Origin: Branchipolynoe longqiensis
Lineage: Eukaryota > Annelida > Polychaeta > Phyllodocida > Polynoidae
Length of the DNA stretch: 64,000 nt
Direction: 5' to 3'
Assembly: GCA_030323885.1 (NCBI GenBank)
Contig: CM059190.1
Location: 80,592,709 to 80,656,708, forward strand
A model generated the notes under the pieces. The model ran no database searches. It worked only from the letters and a program-made list of their open reading frames with translations, and was not told where the DNA came from. The position numbers were made by a program, and so were the translations under genes. Position 1 is the stretch's first letter, and each line of letters starts with the position of its first letter. Shown in pieces: positions 9,595-19,638 of the stretch.

Positions 9595-10424
9595 GGTGCA
9601 GTCACACTACGGCGTGTTTTCCGGCGTGCCGCCAACGTGCAAAATATTTGCTAGCACGCGAGACACATCCAACTTTTCGGCGTTTTGGGACAAAGTTTGA
9701 CGGGGTGCAGCATGTTAGCGGCAGGTTGGTGGCGCGCCATTGGCGCATTATTGGCGCGCTAGTAGCGTGCTACTAGCGCATCAGCAGCGTGTCAGTAGCG
9801 CATTATTGGCGTGCTTGTAATGTGTTGATGGTGTGCCGGTAGCATGGTGGTTTCGTGTTAGTACTGTGTCAGCGCGTACATACCCGCCAGCAACACGTCA
9901 GGACCCGCCCGCAGTGTGTCCACACCGCGCGGCCAACGCGTCCAGGCGTGCTGGCAACACGCCAATCGCACCAAGAAATGCTGGAGCAACGCCAATGGTG
10001 CACCCACTACCCGTCGATGGGACGTTGCAGACCCGCCGACGGAACGGTCGCATTTTGGCGAAAAAAATACCAACGTTAAGCGACGTTGCTCAACGGTCTG
10101 CCAGCGTTCCGCTGGCGCTCCGGCAATGGGTTTCGACATGTTGGTAATGCGTCCGTAACGTCCCCTCCAACCCGTTAGTGCGCATCGGGGTGCGTCGAAA
10201 GTTTTGTGCAAGCACAAAACGATCGGCGCGAGCCAGCGGGCGCCGATGTGTTGGCTCACACGTTGCTATCAGTGGACGTGTACCGACATGCTGGTAACAC
10301 ACCGGTAACGCGCCGGTAACATGCCAGTAACATGCTGGACGTGTACCAACGTTTCGCCCCAAAACCCAACACGTTGGCACGCGTTGTCCAACGTTGGTGC
10401 AACACGTCGTAGTGTGACTGCGGC
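9595..10424. mobile_element. E1: non-autonomous TIR element with CGT-rich permuted interior
   Basis: The left end is GGTGCAGTCACACTACGGCG and the right end, reverse complemented, is GCCGCAGTCACACTACGACG. AT flanks both sides (9593-9594, 10425-10426), which could be a dinucleotide target duplication. The interior is about 780 bp of shuffled motifs such as GTAGCGTGCTACTAGCGC, CAACACG and CCAACGTT. No transposase. Termini and layout match E6 (49281-49968). A PIF/Harbinger-ISL2EU relationship is possible but unproven. Confidence 0.75.
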
Positions 10425-10534
10425 ATCACATCAGGTCCATTCAGCAATGATACGTGGATGATGCTAGCATGGTGCTTAGTCAAATCTGGTTAGGAGCACG
10501 GGATGCTTTCAACTGTGTACAATTGTAATTAGAC

Positions 10535-10990
10535 AACGACACATCATATTGGTATAAAGTTGGATTTAATTTTCAAGCACCAGCAGGTAAATTTGTTATC
10601 AGTACAAAGTTCAATTAGCAACAAGTTCAATTACAGTGAGGTCAACAAGCTCTTAACCCTAGCCCTTAATAATGTAGGGGTGGGCGGGTGGCAATTTGTC
10701 AGGCTTAGTCAGTGTCCTCCTTGTGCCCGTGTTGATGTGACCTCTCTGCCACTGAACCTGGCCACAAGGTTGATTAGTTCAGGAATTTGACTGCAGATGG
10801 CAGGTCAGTAGCATTAGTTAAGTAATCAGGTTTCGTATTTAAAAAGTGAATATAGGCGGCGCTAGCGTACAAGGCATATTGTAGTGCGGCCGTTCCTTGA
10901 TAGGTGTCAGCATAAGGCCTTCTTAGTTACTATAAGGCTATGGCTGTGTCTGAATTTCAAATTACCCGTATTGCCGAGCATCACGGACAA
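10535..10990. repeat. dispersed repeat R, copy 1
   Basis: About 450 bp align with 63310-63780. Shared blocks include TGGTATAAAGTTGG, TAGGGGTGGGCGGGTGGCAA and GGCGGCGCTAG. No ORF or terminal repeat is visible. The family is unknown. Confidence 0.7.
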
Positions 10991-12120
10991 TGTGACTTGA
11001 ATATTCTACCTACGCAATTCAAATTCCACCAACTCAGCCATTAGCCCTACCCGTCAATTCACTCCATCTGGTCCATATTGTACAAATATATGGATTTTCA
11101 GTTCGGATTTATATAGTGGGAGAGAGCATTACTATTCTCGGGTGACAGAGTTTGGGACCAAGGTTATGTAACAGAGAAGCAATGGGTGCCCCACTCTCTG
11201 TGTGACATAAGAGACTATGTGGAAAATATGATAACACATAGTGCCTGGGATTATGACGTAATGATCTTACATAAGAGACAGTTAATGCTGAGTGAAATGT
11301 TCCCTCGATGCTCCAGTAAGAGTGCAAGTGGAGGGGAAGGACATTTTTAATATATGTTTATTGTAACTATCTGCAACTACCTGTTACCACGGGGCTGATG
11401 GGCAAGCACACCTAGCCATCCTGCATACATTATGGACACCACCTGCAGCTGGGGTTGAGTGACAGCTGCCTCCTATTAGGGCGTCACCCCCCAGACTGTA
11501 GAGGGTGTCTGATTGACTGGCTGTAGGAGGCCCAGTCACCTGCATTCCTTATACCTGACACACAGATCTCACTCTAGGATTCACTTCCAGGCTGGGCACT
11601 CTAGCAGGAGACACTCTTCTCTTGTCCAGGAACCTAGACAATCTGTCTGAGGCTCCACTTTCTATACACTAACTAGCAGCAGCTATTCCAAAGGCACTGA
11701 GCTGTGTGCAATAACCATGGGACTCCGGTTCAATGGGCTGTAGGCACTGATTCTTCTACACACTAACAAGAGTAATGAGGATCTGTGTGAACAGTAGGTA
11801 AGGAGTGAGGGTGATAGGTCGCTAGTAGGTGAACAGGAGTTGATGCCAATAAAGCACAACTTCTTCACTGGCAATCTTGCACAACTTGTCTTCCCTTTCT
11901 TCCTCATGAGTTTGTTGAGAGGGGCATCAGGTGGGAACTGACAGACAGTTGTCAGAACGCACCTGGGGAAGAGTGAGCAGTATCTGAGGCTCTGACGGCC
12001 AAGTCCCAAGATATTACAATATGTTTAAATACTTCAATTATTATAATACATTTCCATTTTGAAGATGTCAGAAAGCACTCAACATTTTGCCTTATTTAAT
12101 TATTAAATGAATCCGACATC
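10991..12120. other. unclassified AT-moderate sequence
   Basis: I see no repeat shared with the rest of the window, no credible exon chain and no terminal repeats. Short ORFs of up to 108 codons have no recognisable domains. It is one of the few candidate single-copy stretches. Confidence 0.4.
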
Positions 12121-12123
12121 AAC

Positions 12124-12310
12124 GGAGGCGGTGGCCGAGTCGGTAAAGCGCTAGCTTCCCGTGCGGAAGGTCATGAGTTCCAATCCCAGCTAAAGTTAAA
12201 CCAATGACTTGTAACCAGCAACCAACTTTATCTTCCGATGCGACTGACACTGGTCAACATCCGGTGGAGGTGAGGCGTGCCGAAGATGGCGCCGGCGGTA
12301 AATTGTTCAG
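12124..12310 (+). mobile_element. SINE-A type b head fragment
   Basis: GGCGGTGGCCGAGTCGGTAA (A-box region) and GAGTTCCAATCCC (degenerate B box) are followed by AAACCAATGACTTGTAA, as in SINE-A. Beyond about 12230 it no longer follows the family. It is not a tRNA gene because the ends do not pair as an acceptor stem. Confidence 0.65.
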
Positions 12311-12420
12311 TCTTACGGAGTATGGTAATATAATAACTTGTCCATTCTGCATATCACCGTGAGTATCGCCTTTCCTGTCGACATGGTGTTAAGCAATCAC
12401 CACTAACTAAGTAACCCTTA

Positions 12421-13176
12421 AGCCCCAGTCAGACCTCACCGGATTGAGGAACCAGAAAGAAAATGGACACTGTCTGGTGAAATACGGAAATGTATGGTTT
12501 ATATACGGTTGGCATGCGGCATGTCCGTTATCTGTCCGGTGGTGTCCGGTGGTGTCTGGTGGTGTCCGGTGGTGTCCAGCGGTGTCCGGCGGTGTCCGGT
12601 ACAAGTTTTGAACATGAACAAAACTTGTACCGGACACCACCAAACTGAAGTGTATGGTTGGTGTCCATTTTAAGTCCATTACTCATCCATTTCGTCCATT
12701 TCATGTCCGTTACTCATCCGTTAGGTGTCCATTTTGTATCCTGAAGAGTCCGTTGATGGTGCTGCGGGAATTTGGTCCGTCGGTTTTTGCTGCATCCATG
12801 AACAGTCTGGTAGTTGTCCGGTAGGTGTCCGGTTGGTATCTGGTTGGTGTCCGGTTGGTGTCCGTTTGGTGTCTGGTCCGTCCGTTTGAAATTTGCTTGC
12901 CATCCGGTCTCGTCTGGTTCTCGTCCATTGACTATTCATTAATGTTGGTTTAGCGTCGGTTTAGCGTCGGTTTGGTGTCCGTTTAGCATCCGTTTAGCAT
13001 CAGTTTAGCATCCGTTTAGTGTCAGTTTAGCATCCGTTTAGCATCCATTTAGCATCCATTTAGCATCCGTTTCGTCCGGTGGCCGTTGCAACAGTTCGAC
13101 ACCGAACACCACTGGACTAGACAATTCCTTGCCCGGTCTTGTCCGGTACTCAGTCCGGTAAGGTCTGTCTGGGCCT
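12421..13176. mobile_element. E2: TIR element with GTCCGGTGGT-type interior
   Basis: The left end is AGCCCCAGTCAGACCTCACC and the right end, reverse complemented, is AGGCCCAGACAGACCTTACC. The interior is a 10-bp array (TGTCCGGTGG) at about 12535-12600, then GTTTAGCATCC-type 11-bp units at 12950-13070. It is homologous, in opposite orientation, to E5 at 59223-59889; both carry CAAGTTTTGAACATG. TTAA precedes the left end. No ORF. Confidence 0.75.
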
Positions 13177-13252
13177 TTATGCATATTATGCATCTATTAG
13201 TGATAAATAATAAGTAAGCCATAACAAATCACAAACCAATAGGAGACAGCAC

Positions 13253-13609
13253 ATTGTCCATGATGTTCGCAACATGGGTAATTGAATGAACGAGACTGTG
13301 AATCTCAGTAGATTAGGCACTGTGGCGCCGACTATATTCTATTCTTCGAACTAATAACTTTGGCCGCTGATCGACGCGCCACCTACATGATACTTTTTGA
13401 ACTCCTTATTGCGCAGTTAACTTAATTACGCAGTTAGTTTAATATCAGACTGTGGCGACACCTATATTCGAGTTTAGAACTAGAAATGGTCGCCGATTGA
13501 CCCGCCACCTGTGGGGATTTCCAGTCAAAGCCGATGACGTGGCACTGGATATCTTCACTTCGACCAGACTTTTCAAACCGAGAGGACGTACTTCTTCTGA
13601 CAAGATTTC
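13253..13609 (+). repeat. Ngaro A1 direct repeat
   Basis: Starts ATTGTCCATGATGTTCGC and ends CTGACAAGATTTC. It is repeated as A2 at 18395-18750. It contains two related sub-blocks (ACTGTGGCGCCGACTATATT and ACTGTGGCGACACCTATATT), an internal duplication. ORF1 begins six bases after it. Confidence 0.93.
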
Positions 13610-13614
13610 TTAAA

Positions 13615-14978
13615 ATGCCGCCCGTCAAGAACACGAAGGCTAAGAAATCAAAAGTAGGTAATAGTGACAATGCTGGACCTGCGAAGAAGAAGAAAACTAA
13701 GGTTGGTGCGAAGTCAGTGGCTTTATCTCCGAATTCGACGACGGAAAGGCACACTCGTTCCGGCCGAACAAAGGACCGGCGCGAGGATCGATCAGTCGAT
13801 TCGGACCAAGAACAAATGGATGTTACGATCAACGACGATTCGGGATTAACCGTGGCTCTGGCTACCATACAGAAGCAGATGGCAGAGATCAACGCTGGCA
13901 TAAATTCACGTATTGATGAACTTCAGAAAAAACGCTGACAAAAGAAAATCGAGATCTCTTTCTCCCCGCCGGCGCCACCGTGACGTCACGCCACGTGATG
14001 GCGGCCATGACACCTTGCTCGGCAGATCTGATCGGGACGGATCATTCGAACCGACAAGACGGCGTTCCGGCTCGCTACAATCGGCTGGGTCTTCATGGGA
14101 TGCTGGTCACAGATACCGGCGACGTTCTCGAGAAAAATCCGAGTTCGAGCCGTACTCCTACGCTGAACGGGACCGTCGTACCTGCCTCGGTGCTGCGGCA
14201 CACTCAGTCGACGTACTATCTCCGGGAGGGGGACGTGATGGCGAGCGGGAAGACGCAGTCAACGAGCTGTTGGTGGCGGCAGGATCGGCCTTGGGCAAGA
14301 AAAGAGGTACGAATAAAATTCTCGCTCCCCATAGATATGTAATAAGAGGTAGCAAAAATGATAAGATCGGCATGGAAGAGGCTACTTGGCCTGAGTATCT
14401 AGCGGCACTGTGCCGTATGTGCAAGGACAGAAAGCTCCCCAAAAACTGGTCACACCACGTATTTGAGCACATGCACCAGGTTCTCACTATGGCAGGAAAC
14501 TGGGACTGGCATACTTGCCGACAATGGTCGGAGACCGTTTTCACAATGATTGCGGACGGTCGTCTCCCACAGGCCTGGGACGACGCGTACGCTATCAAGG
14601 ACGTCCAACGCGACATCTGTGCAATTGGTACGCGCGTCGACAAAACAGGCTGGTCGATACCGTCGACAGGAGTCGGCCGCGGCTGCCACTGTGTCATCGG
14701 CGTCCGCACACGCCAGTGGTAGAGTGAGTGAATATAGTCGACCTGAATACAACAAAGAAGTCGATGGTAAGCCATGTCACGCCTGGAATATCGGTAATGA
14801 CTGTGGTTTCGCCACGTCCCACGGCATTCAGCCCGAGAGGCGCTGTCACCTCTGCGCCTGGTGTGCAAATAAAAATAAGAAGGCCAATCCGCACCAAGAA
14901 AAATTGTGTCAGAACAAAAGGAGATTCCAGGAGAGGATCACCAACAATGAGAAAGGTCAAGCGAAGGATTTTCAGTAG
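13615..14978 (+). pseudogene. Ngaro ORF1 (gag-like), split over three frames
   Basis: The frame from the ATG at 13615 (MPPVKNTK, Lys-rich, then a coiled-coil-like stretch ending ELQKKR) stops at 13938. At the A6 run near 13926-13931 the reading resumes in the +1 frame (RKSRSLSPRRRHRD), an Arg/Ser-rich region followed by a helical domain (WPEYLAALCRMCKDRKLPKN). This runs to about 14660, where the frame changes again to an Ala/Ser-rich linker and a Cys/His cluster (CHAWN, CGFATSHG, CHLCAWC, HQEKLC) ending at 14978. The cluster resembles the zinc-binding C-terminus of Ngaro ORF1 proteins. One or both shifts may be mutations, assembly errors or, for the A6 run, frameshifting. Function as a nucleic-acid-binding gag is inferred. 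Confidence 0.75.
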
Positions 14979-15080
14979 GTGGCCGAGCTGACCCCGCTCA
15001 CTCTGTCCACGTCGGTTATGCTAATGCGGGAGGTGCGACTCAGCGCACCGGTGATCGACATCGCTCTATTGTAATGACTC

Positions 15081-17285
15081 GTGAACTGGGTCAAGGAACC
15101 AAGGCGCGCGGAAAATGCCTTGATTAATAGCCGGGCCGGTATCGGACCCTTATCACCAGGAGTGAACTTTGGACTTTCACGTGCAGGCACGACTGGTGCT
15201 GAGCGAGAATGCGTTCACTCCCTGGGTGTTTCTAGTCTAGGCTTGGCTGAATCGGACAATGCTGTGCCTGTTCATACGATAGACGCTGGTGACGGTGCTG
15301 GAAGCGCTGGGATGTACGCGCCGGTCTGGCGGCCGGGAGATGGACATGAACCACTGGATCCTCCGATTGAAGGTAGGGAGAGTGTGTCGGTATATGATTT
15401 GGGATCTAATGGGGGTGTCAGTGGTGTATCAACACGATGTGGGGACTCGCCTGATAGGCTGCTGATTGATGATCATGTTGACACAGACGACGTGGAATAC
15501 ATTATTTTGAACATTAATAATGATCAGCTACCATCTTATAATCCACCCCATACCCCGGTCACGTATAGGCACATACTCGATGATATCTGGCCGCACCCAG
15601 TCGATAATATATGGGCAAAACATCTAGTCTATCTTGACATTTATATGCACGTGAGGGCCGGTGCCCTACCAAATTACATAGGCCCCAGGATACCCATACC
15701 ATCGGGTTTGAACATTGGCGTATGGAGGGAGCTATTGTCCGACTATCATGATAAACAATTGCTAGACTTTCGGGAGTACGGGTGGCCTGTAGATTATACC
15801 GGTGACCGCCCCCCAGTCGCGTCGGTGGCGAATCATTATGCTGATACGGACAGTGAGGCTCATATGGCCGAATACATTAACACCGAACTTAAGCATGGTG
15901 CCATGGTTGGCCCATTTGACATTCCGCCGTTCCGTCCATGGACTCAGGTTAGTCCTATGATGACGCGAGAAAAGCGTGGTACGACTAGGAAGAGAGTCAT
16001 CGTTGACCTGAGTTACCCAGCTGGCGCCAGCGTGAACTCCGGTATCAGGAAGGCCCAGTATCAGGGGCAGCCGTACACATACACGCTTCCTGGTATCATC
16101 GACTTGGCCGATGAGGTCACGCGGCTTGGAAAGGGTGCACTCATCTGGTCTGTGGATTTGGCCAGGGCGTACAGACAGCTTCGTACCTGTCCTTTGTCGA
16201 CCCCGCTCCTTGGCATCACGCTCAAGAAAAAGATATACATAGATCTGGCACCGCCGTTTGGTTGTCGCACGTCTTCAATGGCTTGTGCCCGAACAACAAA
16301 CGCGGTGGTATACCTTATGAGGAAGCGCGGCCATCACATTCTATGCTACCTCGACGACTTTGTCGGGGCGGCCGGAACAATGGACGAAGCATTAAGAGCC
16401 TACCGTGACATCATTGGCCTCGCTCTACGTCTTGGCCTCGACCTTGCTACAGAGAAGTGTGTCTCACCCAAAACGGAGGTCTCGTGGCTCGGTTTCACAG
16501 TCTCCACAGACGAAATGACTATAACAATACCACAAGATAAGCTTCAGGAGGTTATCAGGGAGTGCGAGGTGTGGAAAAAGAAGGTTCTGGCGTCTCGTAG
16601 GGAGCTCCAGCGCCTCGTCGGACGCCTACAGCATATTGCTAAATGTGTGATCGCGGCTAGGAGGTTCATGTCGAGGATCCTTAATGCCCTAAGGAACGCA
16701 CCACACAGGGGTAAGCACATCGTGCCCCCGGAGCTTGCACTCGACGTCGGCTGGTTCACACGATATGCCGCCAGGTCGAACGGACTGGTGCTTCTCCCTC
16801 CCTGTGCTCGGGAGCCTTGGGTCATTGAGTGCGACTCCTCGCTGAGGGCTGGGGGAGCGCATTCGACTACGACCTACTACGCAGCCGAGTACTCACAGGA
16901 GGTTGGCGATAAGCAATATGGAATTGCCCAGCTCGAGGCGATCAATCTGGTTGTTGCACTGAAGCACCTCTCCCCACATGAGGCCCATAAATACACCATC
17001 ATAATAAATACAGACAATGCAACCTCACAGCAGGTGCTCAGCTCCGGGGCAGGTCGTGACCAAGTCATATGTGCCTGCGCCCGCGAAATCTGGCTCTTTG
17101 CCGCACAAAGAAGCACGGACATTCTCGTACGACATAAACCAGGAAAAGACATCATCCTTGCTGATGCTCTGAGTCGTATGTGTTTCGACTTGCGTGCAAA
17201 GAGACTAGCACAGAAACTTGTTGCTGACGCAGGTCTGAAAATGGTCATTGTGACCCATGACAATGCTTTAACACACAACCTGTAA
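15081..17285 (+). CDS. Ngaro reverse transcriptase-RNase H
   Basis: The open frame has 734 codons after a TGA at 15075. The first codon shown is GTG; the first ATG is near codon 78, so the true start is unsettled. An N-terminal region of about 270 residues with unknown function precedes GPFDIPPF and the RT core: RVIVDLSYPAG, VDLARAYRQL (near 358), PFGCRTSSMACAR, and the catalytic YLDD at 423-426, then VSWLGFTVS. RNase H follows with IECDSS, AQLEAINL, NTDNAT and LADALSR. The stop TAA at 17283 is in frame with the downstream recombinase. A donor-like GTCTGA at 17233 and acceptor at 17325 could remove it. Element-encoded cDNA synthesis is the established role of this family. Confidence 0.93.
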   Translation: MNWVKEPRRAENALINSRAGIGPLSPGVNFGLSRAGTTGAERECVHSLGVSSLGLAESDNAVPVHTIDAGDGAGSAGMYAPVWRPGDGHEPLDPPIEGRESVSVYDLGSNGGVSGVSTRCGDSPDRLLIDDHVDTDDVEYIILNINNDQLPSYNPPHTPVTYRHILDDIWPHPVDNIWAKHLVYLDIYMHVRAGALPNYIGPRIPIPSGLNIGVWRELLSDYHDKQLLDFREYGWPVDYTGDRPPVASVANHYADTDSEAHMAEYINTELKHGAMVGPFDIPPFRPWTQVSPMMTREKRGTTRKRVIVDLSYPAGASVNSGIRKAQYQGQPYTYTLPGIIDLADEVTRLGKGALIWSVDLARAYRQLRTCPLSTPLLGITLKKKIYIDLAPPFGCRTSSMACARTTNAVVYLMRKRGHHILCYLDDFVGAAGTMDEALRAYRDIIGLALRLGLDLATEKCVSPKTEVSWLGFTVSTDEMTITIPQDKLQEVIRECEVWKKKVLASRRELQRLVGRLQHIAKCVIAARRFMSRILNALRNAPHRGKHIVPPELALDVGWFTRYAARSNGLVLLPPCAREPWVIECDSSLRAGGAHSTTTYYAAEYSQEVGDKQYGIAQLEAINLVVALKHLSPHEAHKYTIIINTDNATSQQVLSSGAGRDQVICACAREIWLFAAQRSTDILVRHKPGKDIILADALSRMCFDLRAKRLAQKLVADAGLKMVIVTHDNALTHNL

Positions 17286-17325
17286 CCTGGGATCGATATT
17301 AAACCTTTTTGCCTTCTCTCCCCAG
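17233..17325 (+). other. candidate 93-nt intron in Ngaro
   Basis: The donor CGCAG/GTCTGA and acceptor CTTCTCTCCCCAG/GT frame a 93-nt segment, a multiple of three. It has a long pyrimidine tract before the AG and contains the in-frame TAA at 17283. Removal would join the RNase H C-terminus (VADA-G) directly to YSQRHHQRLL in the same frame. The donor is not strong (no A at +3/+4). Transcript evidence is absent. Confidence 0.5.
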
Positions 17326-18281
17326 GTTACTCACAACGTCACCATCAGCGGCTTCTTGATGCCATTAGGGCGGGGCTGGCGGTTGGGACCTGGAGGAATA
17401 AGGCAGCTCAGGCAAAGGAATACTACATCTATATGCAAGAACACCAAGCAGACCCGTTGCAACCGTCCCAGTATCATATTATGTCGTATCTATTACATCT
17501 TAAAGATCGACTTTCCTCACCGAGTGCCATATTGAACTATCTGAGTGGCGCCCGCACATGGGTCCTGTCATTTGACGGCAGGACGACTTCATTTGACACG
17601 TACCTGGTTGGCCTCCTCAAACGAGGCATTCAGAGGGAGTCACGTCATGTGCCTGTCCAGGCCCCTCCTCTGCTACCTATAGATGTTCGGAATATCATCA
17701 CTTTCTTCCGGACAACTGGTCCAAATGGTCCCGTACTGGTGATAGCCACTATCATCGCATACTTCACACTCCTTCGCCAGAGCAACTTGTTTCCTAAGGT
17801 TGGCAGATCTGACCCAGATCACTATCTTCGCGCTAAGGATGTGAGGCTGACAGCAAAGGGCATCAATGTCCGAATCCGTTCATCAAAAACCCTGTACAAG
17901 TCATCGTCTCCAAGAGACATCATCGTTCCGGCGATACCTGGATCGCCCTACTGTCCGCGTCAAGCGTGGAAACAATACGTGTCCATGACACCAATTCACC
18001 CCGATGGCCCTGCCTTCCTGACGATCAACGGATCACCCCTACGTGCAACCGCGTTGCTCGACACCATACGACTGGCCTTGTCCGTGGCAGGCCACCCGGC
18101 CCCTGCGGCCATCACCCTGCACAGCCTGAGACGAGGCGGTGCACAAGCCTGTGCCCTGCAAGGATCGACAATCAATAACATCAAACAGCTGGGTCACTGG
18201 ACCTCCGATGCGGTGCATGATTATGTGCCAAGGCAGTCGGTTTCATCGGCTCCCAGGACACTTGCTCTACTTTTTGGTTAA
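17326..18281 (+). CDS. Ngaro tyrosine recombinase
   Basis: The frame is open from just after the RT stop. The first ATG is at 17433 (282 codons), but the conserved-looking N-terminal stretch (QRLLDAIRAGLAVGTW) lies before it, which argues for a spliced or read-through start. Numbering from 17433, the catalytic residues are R115 (LLRQSNLF), H230 and R233 (HSLRRGG), H255/W256 (LGHW) and Y264 (HDYV). The enzyme integrates the circular cDNA. All key residues are present and the frame is intact. The stop at 18279-18281 lies just inside the B1 repeat. Confidence 0.9.
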
Positions 18282-18396
18282 GTGCCTGTAATCCTTGAAA
18301 TATCTAAGGTCATTGTCATCATCAAGAGTAATGTAACAAGCTAATTAGAAAGAATTAAATTGCCACTTTATACTACTGTCTCGTTCTGTTTTAATT
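18276..18396 (+). repeat. Ngaro B1 direct repeat
   Basis: Starts GGTTAAGTGCCTGTAATCC and ends CTCGTTCTGTTTTAATT. It overlaps the recombinase stop and abuts A2. Confidence 0.9.
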
Positions 18397-18750
18397 GTCC
18401 ATGATGTTCGCAACATGGGTAATTGAATGAACGAGACTGTGAATCTCAGTAGATTAGGCACTGTGGCGCCGACTATATTCTATTCTTCGAACTAATAACT
18501 TTGGCCGCTGATCGACGCGCCACCTACATGATACTTCTTGAACTCCTTATTGCGCAGTTAACTTAATTACGCAGTTAGTTTAATATCAGACTGTGGCGAC
18601 ACCTATATTCGAGTTTAGAACTAGAAATGGTCGCCGATTGACCCGCCACCTGTGGGGATTTCCAGTCAAAGCCGATGACGTGGCACTGGATATCTTCACT
18701 TCGACCAGACTTTTCAAACCGAGAGGACGTACTTCTTCTGACAAGATTTC
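18395..18750 (+). repeat. Ngaro A2 direct repeat
   Basis: Copy of 13253-13609, directly joined to B1. It is followed by 36 bp (18751-18786, CCCACCCACCC-rich) not found at the A1 end, an unusual spacer before B2. Confidence 0.92.
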
Positions 18751-18786
18751 CCTCCCACCCACCCAACTAGTATGATGTACCGATAG

Positions 18787-18907
18787 GGTTAAGTGCCTGT
18801 AATCCTTGAAATATCTAAGGTCATTGTCATCATCAAGAGTAATGTAACAAGCTAATTAGAAAGAATTAAATTGCCACTTTATACTACTGTCTCGTTCTGT
18901 TTTAATT
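18787..18907 (+). repeat. Ngaro B2 direct repeat, right end of element
   Basis: Identical by eye to B1. Downstream sequence turns to AAATAACTACT, marking the element boundary. Confidence 0.9.
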
Positions 18908-18995
18908 AAATAACTACTCACCACATGCGCACCAGGAAAGGTGTGCAGTTGAAATAATGGCAGGTGTTTCGAAAGCAAAATGAGCTGAAAACAAT

Positions 18996-19515
18996 TGTAG
19001 TGGTCTGCACTGACCTCTCAGGCAAGTAACCACATAGACAGGTAGGCGTGGGGAGTGTGTTGATATCACGGAGCCTAGGTGGTGTAATGGTTAGCACACT
19101 GGCCCGGAATGCAAAGAGATGTGGGTTTGAGTCCCGCTCTAGGCGCAATATTCCCCATTTTCATCACCCCCCACGACACTGGTTGCCGTGATCAGGATCC
19201 TGTACAAGCTTTGTGCTGTATGGTTGTTGAACCTACCCTGTGTGCCTTGTATACAGGCAATGCACTAACAATGTGTTAGTGCATTGCCTGTATGTATGTA
19301 ATTGTAAGCATTAAAAGACCTACAATTCCAGGGGGACGAGTGTAGTGGTCTGCACTGACCTCTCAGGCAAGTAACCACATAGACAGGTAGGCGTGGGGAG
19401 TGTGTTGATATCAGGGAGCCTAGGTGGTGTAATGGTAGCACACTGGCCCGGAATGCAAAGAGATGTGGGTTCGAGTCCCGCTCTAGGCGCAATATTCCCC
19501 ATTTTCATCACCCCC
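18996..19515 (+). mobile_element. SINE-B tandem dimer
   Basis: Two units start TGTAGTGGTCTGCACTGACC at 18996 and 19341, a 345-bp period. Each has a tRNA-like core with an A-box-like GGTGTAATGGTTAGCAC and B box GGGTT(C/T)GAGTCCC, then CCCATTTTCATCACCCCC. The junction carries ATTCCAGGGGGACGAG before the second head, as in the array at 32217. Unit 1 also carries an inverted pair AATGCACTAACA/TGTTAGTGCATT at 19259-19285. The second unit is shorter. Confidence 0.85.
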
Positions 19516-19638
19516 ACGACACAATCATGAAAATGGAGTACCTGAAATCCATACATATAATGCACAAACCTAAACTGCAAAGCTGTAACAAAAACGAACA
19601 TAGGACATCTAGATTAACACACTAATCGCATCAGTACA

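Larger units (their letters stand above)
13253..18907 (+). mobile_element. Ngaro-like tyrosine-recombinase retrotransposon
   Basis: About 5.65 kb with split direct repeats: A1 (13253-13609), ORFs, B1 (18276-18396), A2 (18395-18750), B2 (18787-18907). This order is characteristic of the Ngaro/PAT branch of tyrosine-recombinase retroelements. There is no methylase-like module after RNase H and the RT has a YLDD catalytic box, so Ngaro fits better than PAT or DIRS. A1 and A2 differ at one base that I noticed (CTTTTTG versus CTTCTTG), implying a recent insertion. RT/RNase H and recombinase are intact but the gag-like ORF1 is not. Confidence 0.92.

Noticed and set aside
12126..12200. tRNA-like sequences with A and B boxes (also 19080, 22452, 36420, 37385, 53020 and others)
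   Set aside because: They recur with the same downstream bodies and tails and lack paired acceptor stems, so they are SINE heads and not tRNA genes.
17282..17325. 44-nt intron with donor GTAACC for the Ngaro stop
   Set aside because: Its removal shifts the frame into an early stop; the 93-nt alternative keeps the frame.
13253..18750. A1/A2 as LTRs of a conventional LTR retrotransposon
   Set aside because: There is no DDE integrase or protease, a tyrosine recombinase is present, and the B1-A2-B2 order fits Ngaro-type split repeats.
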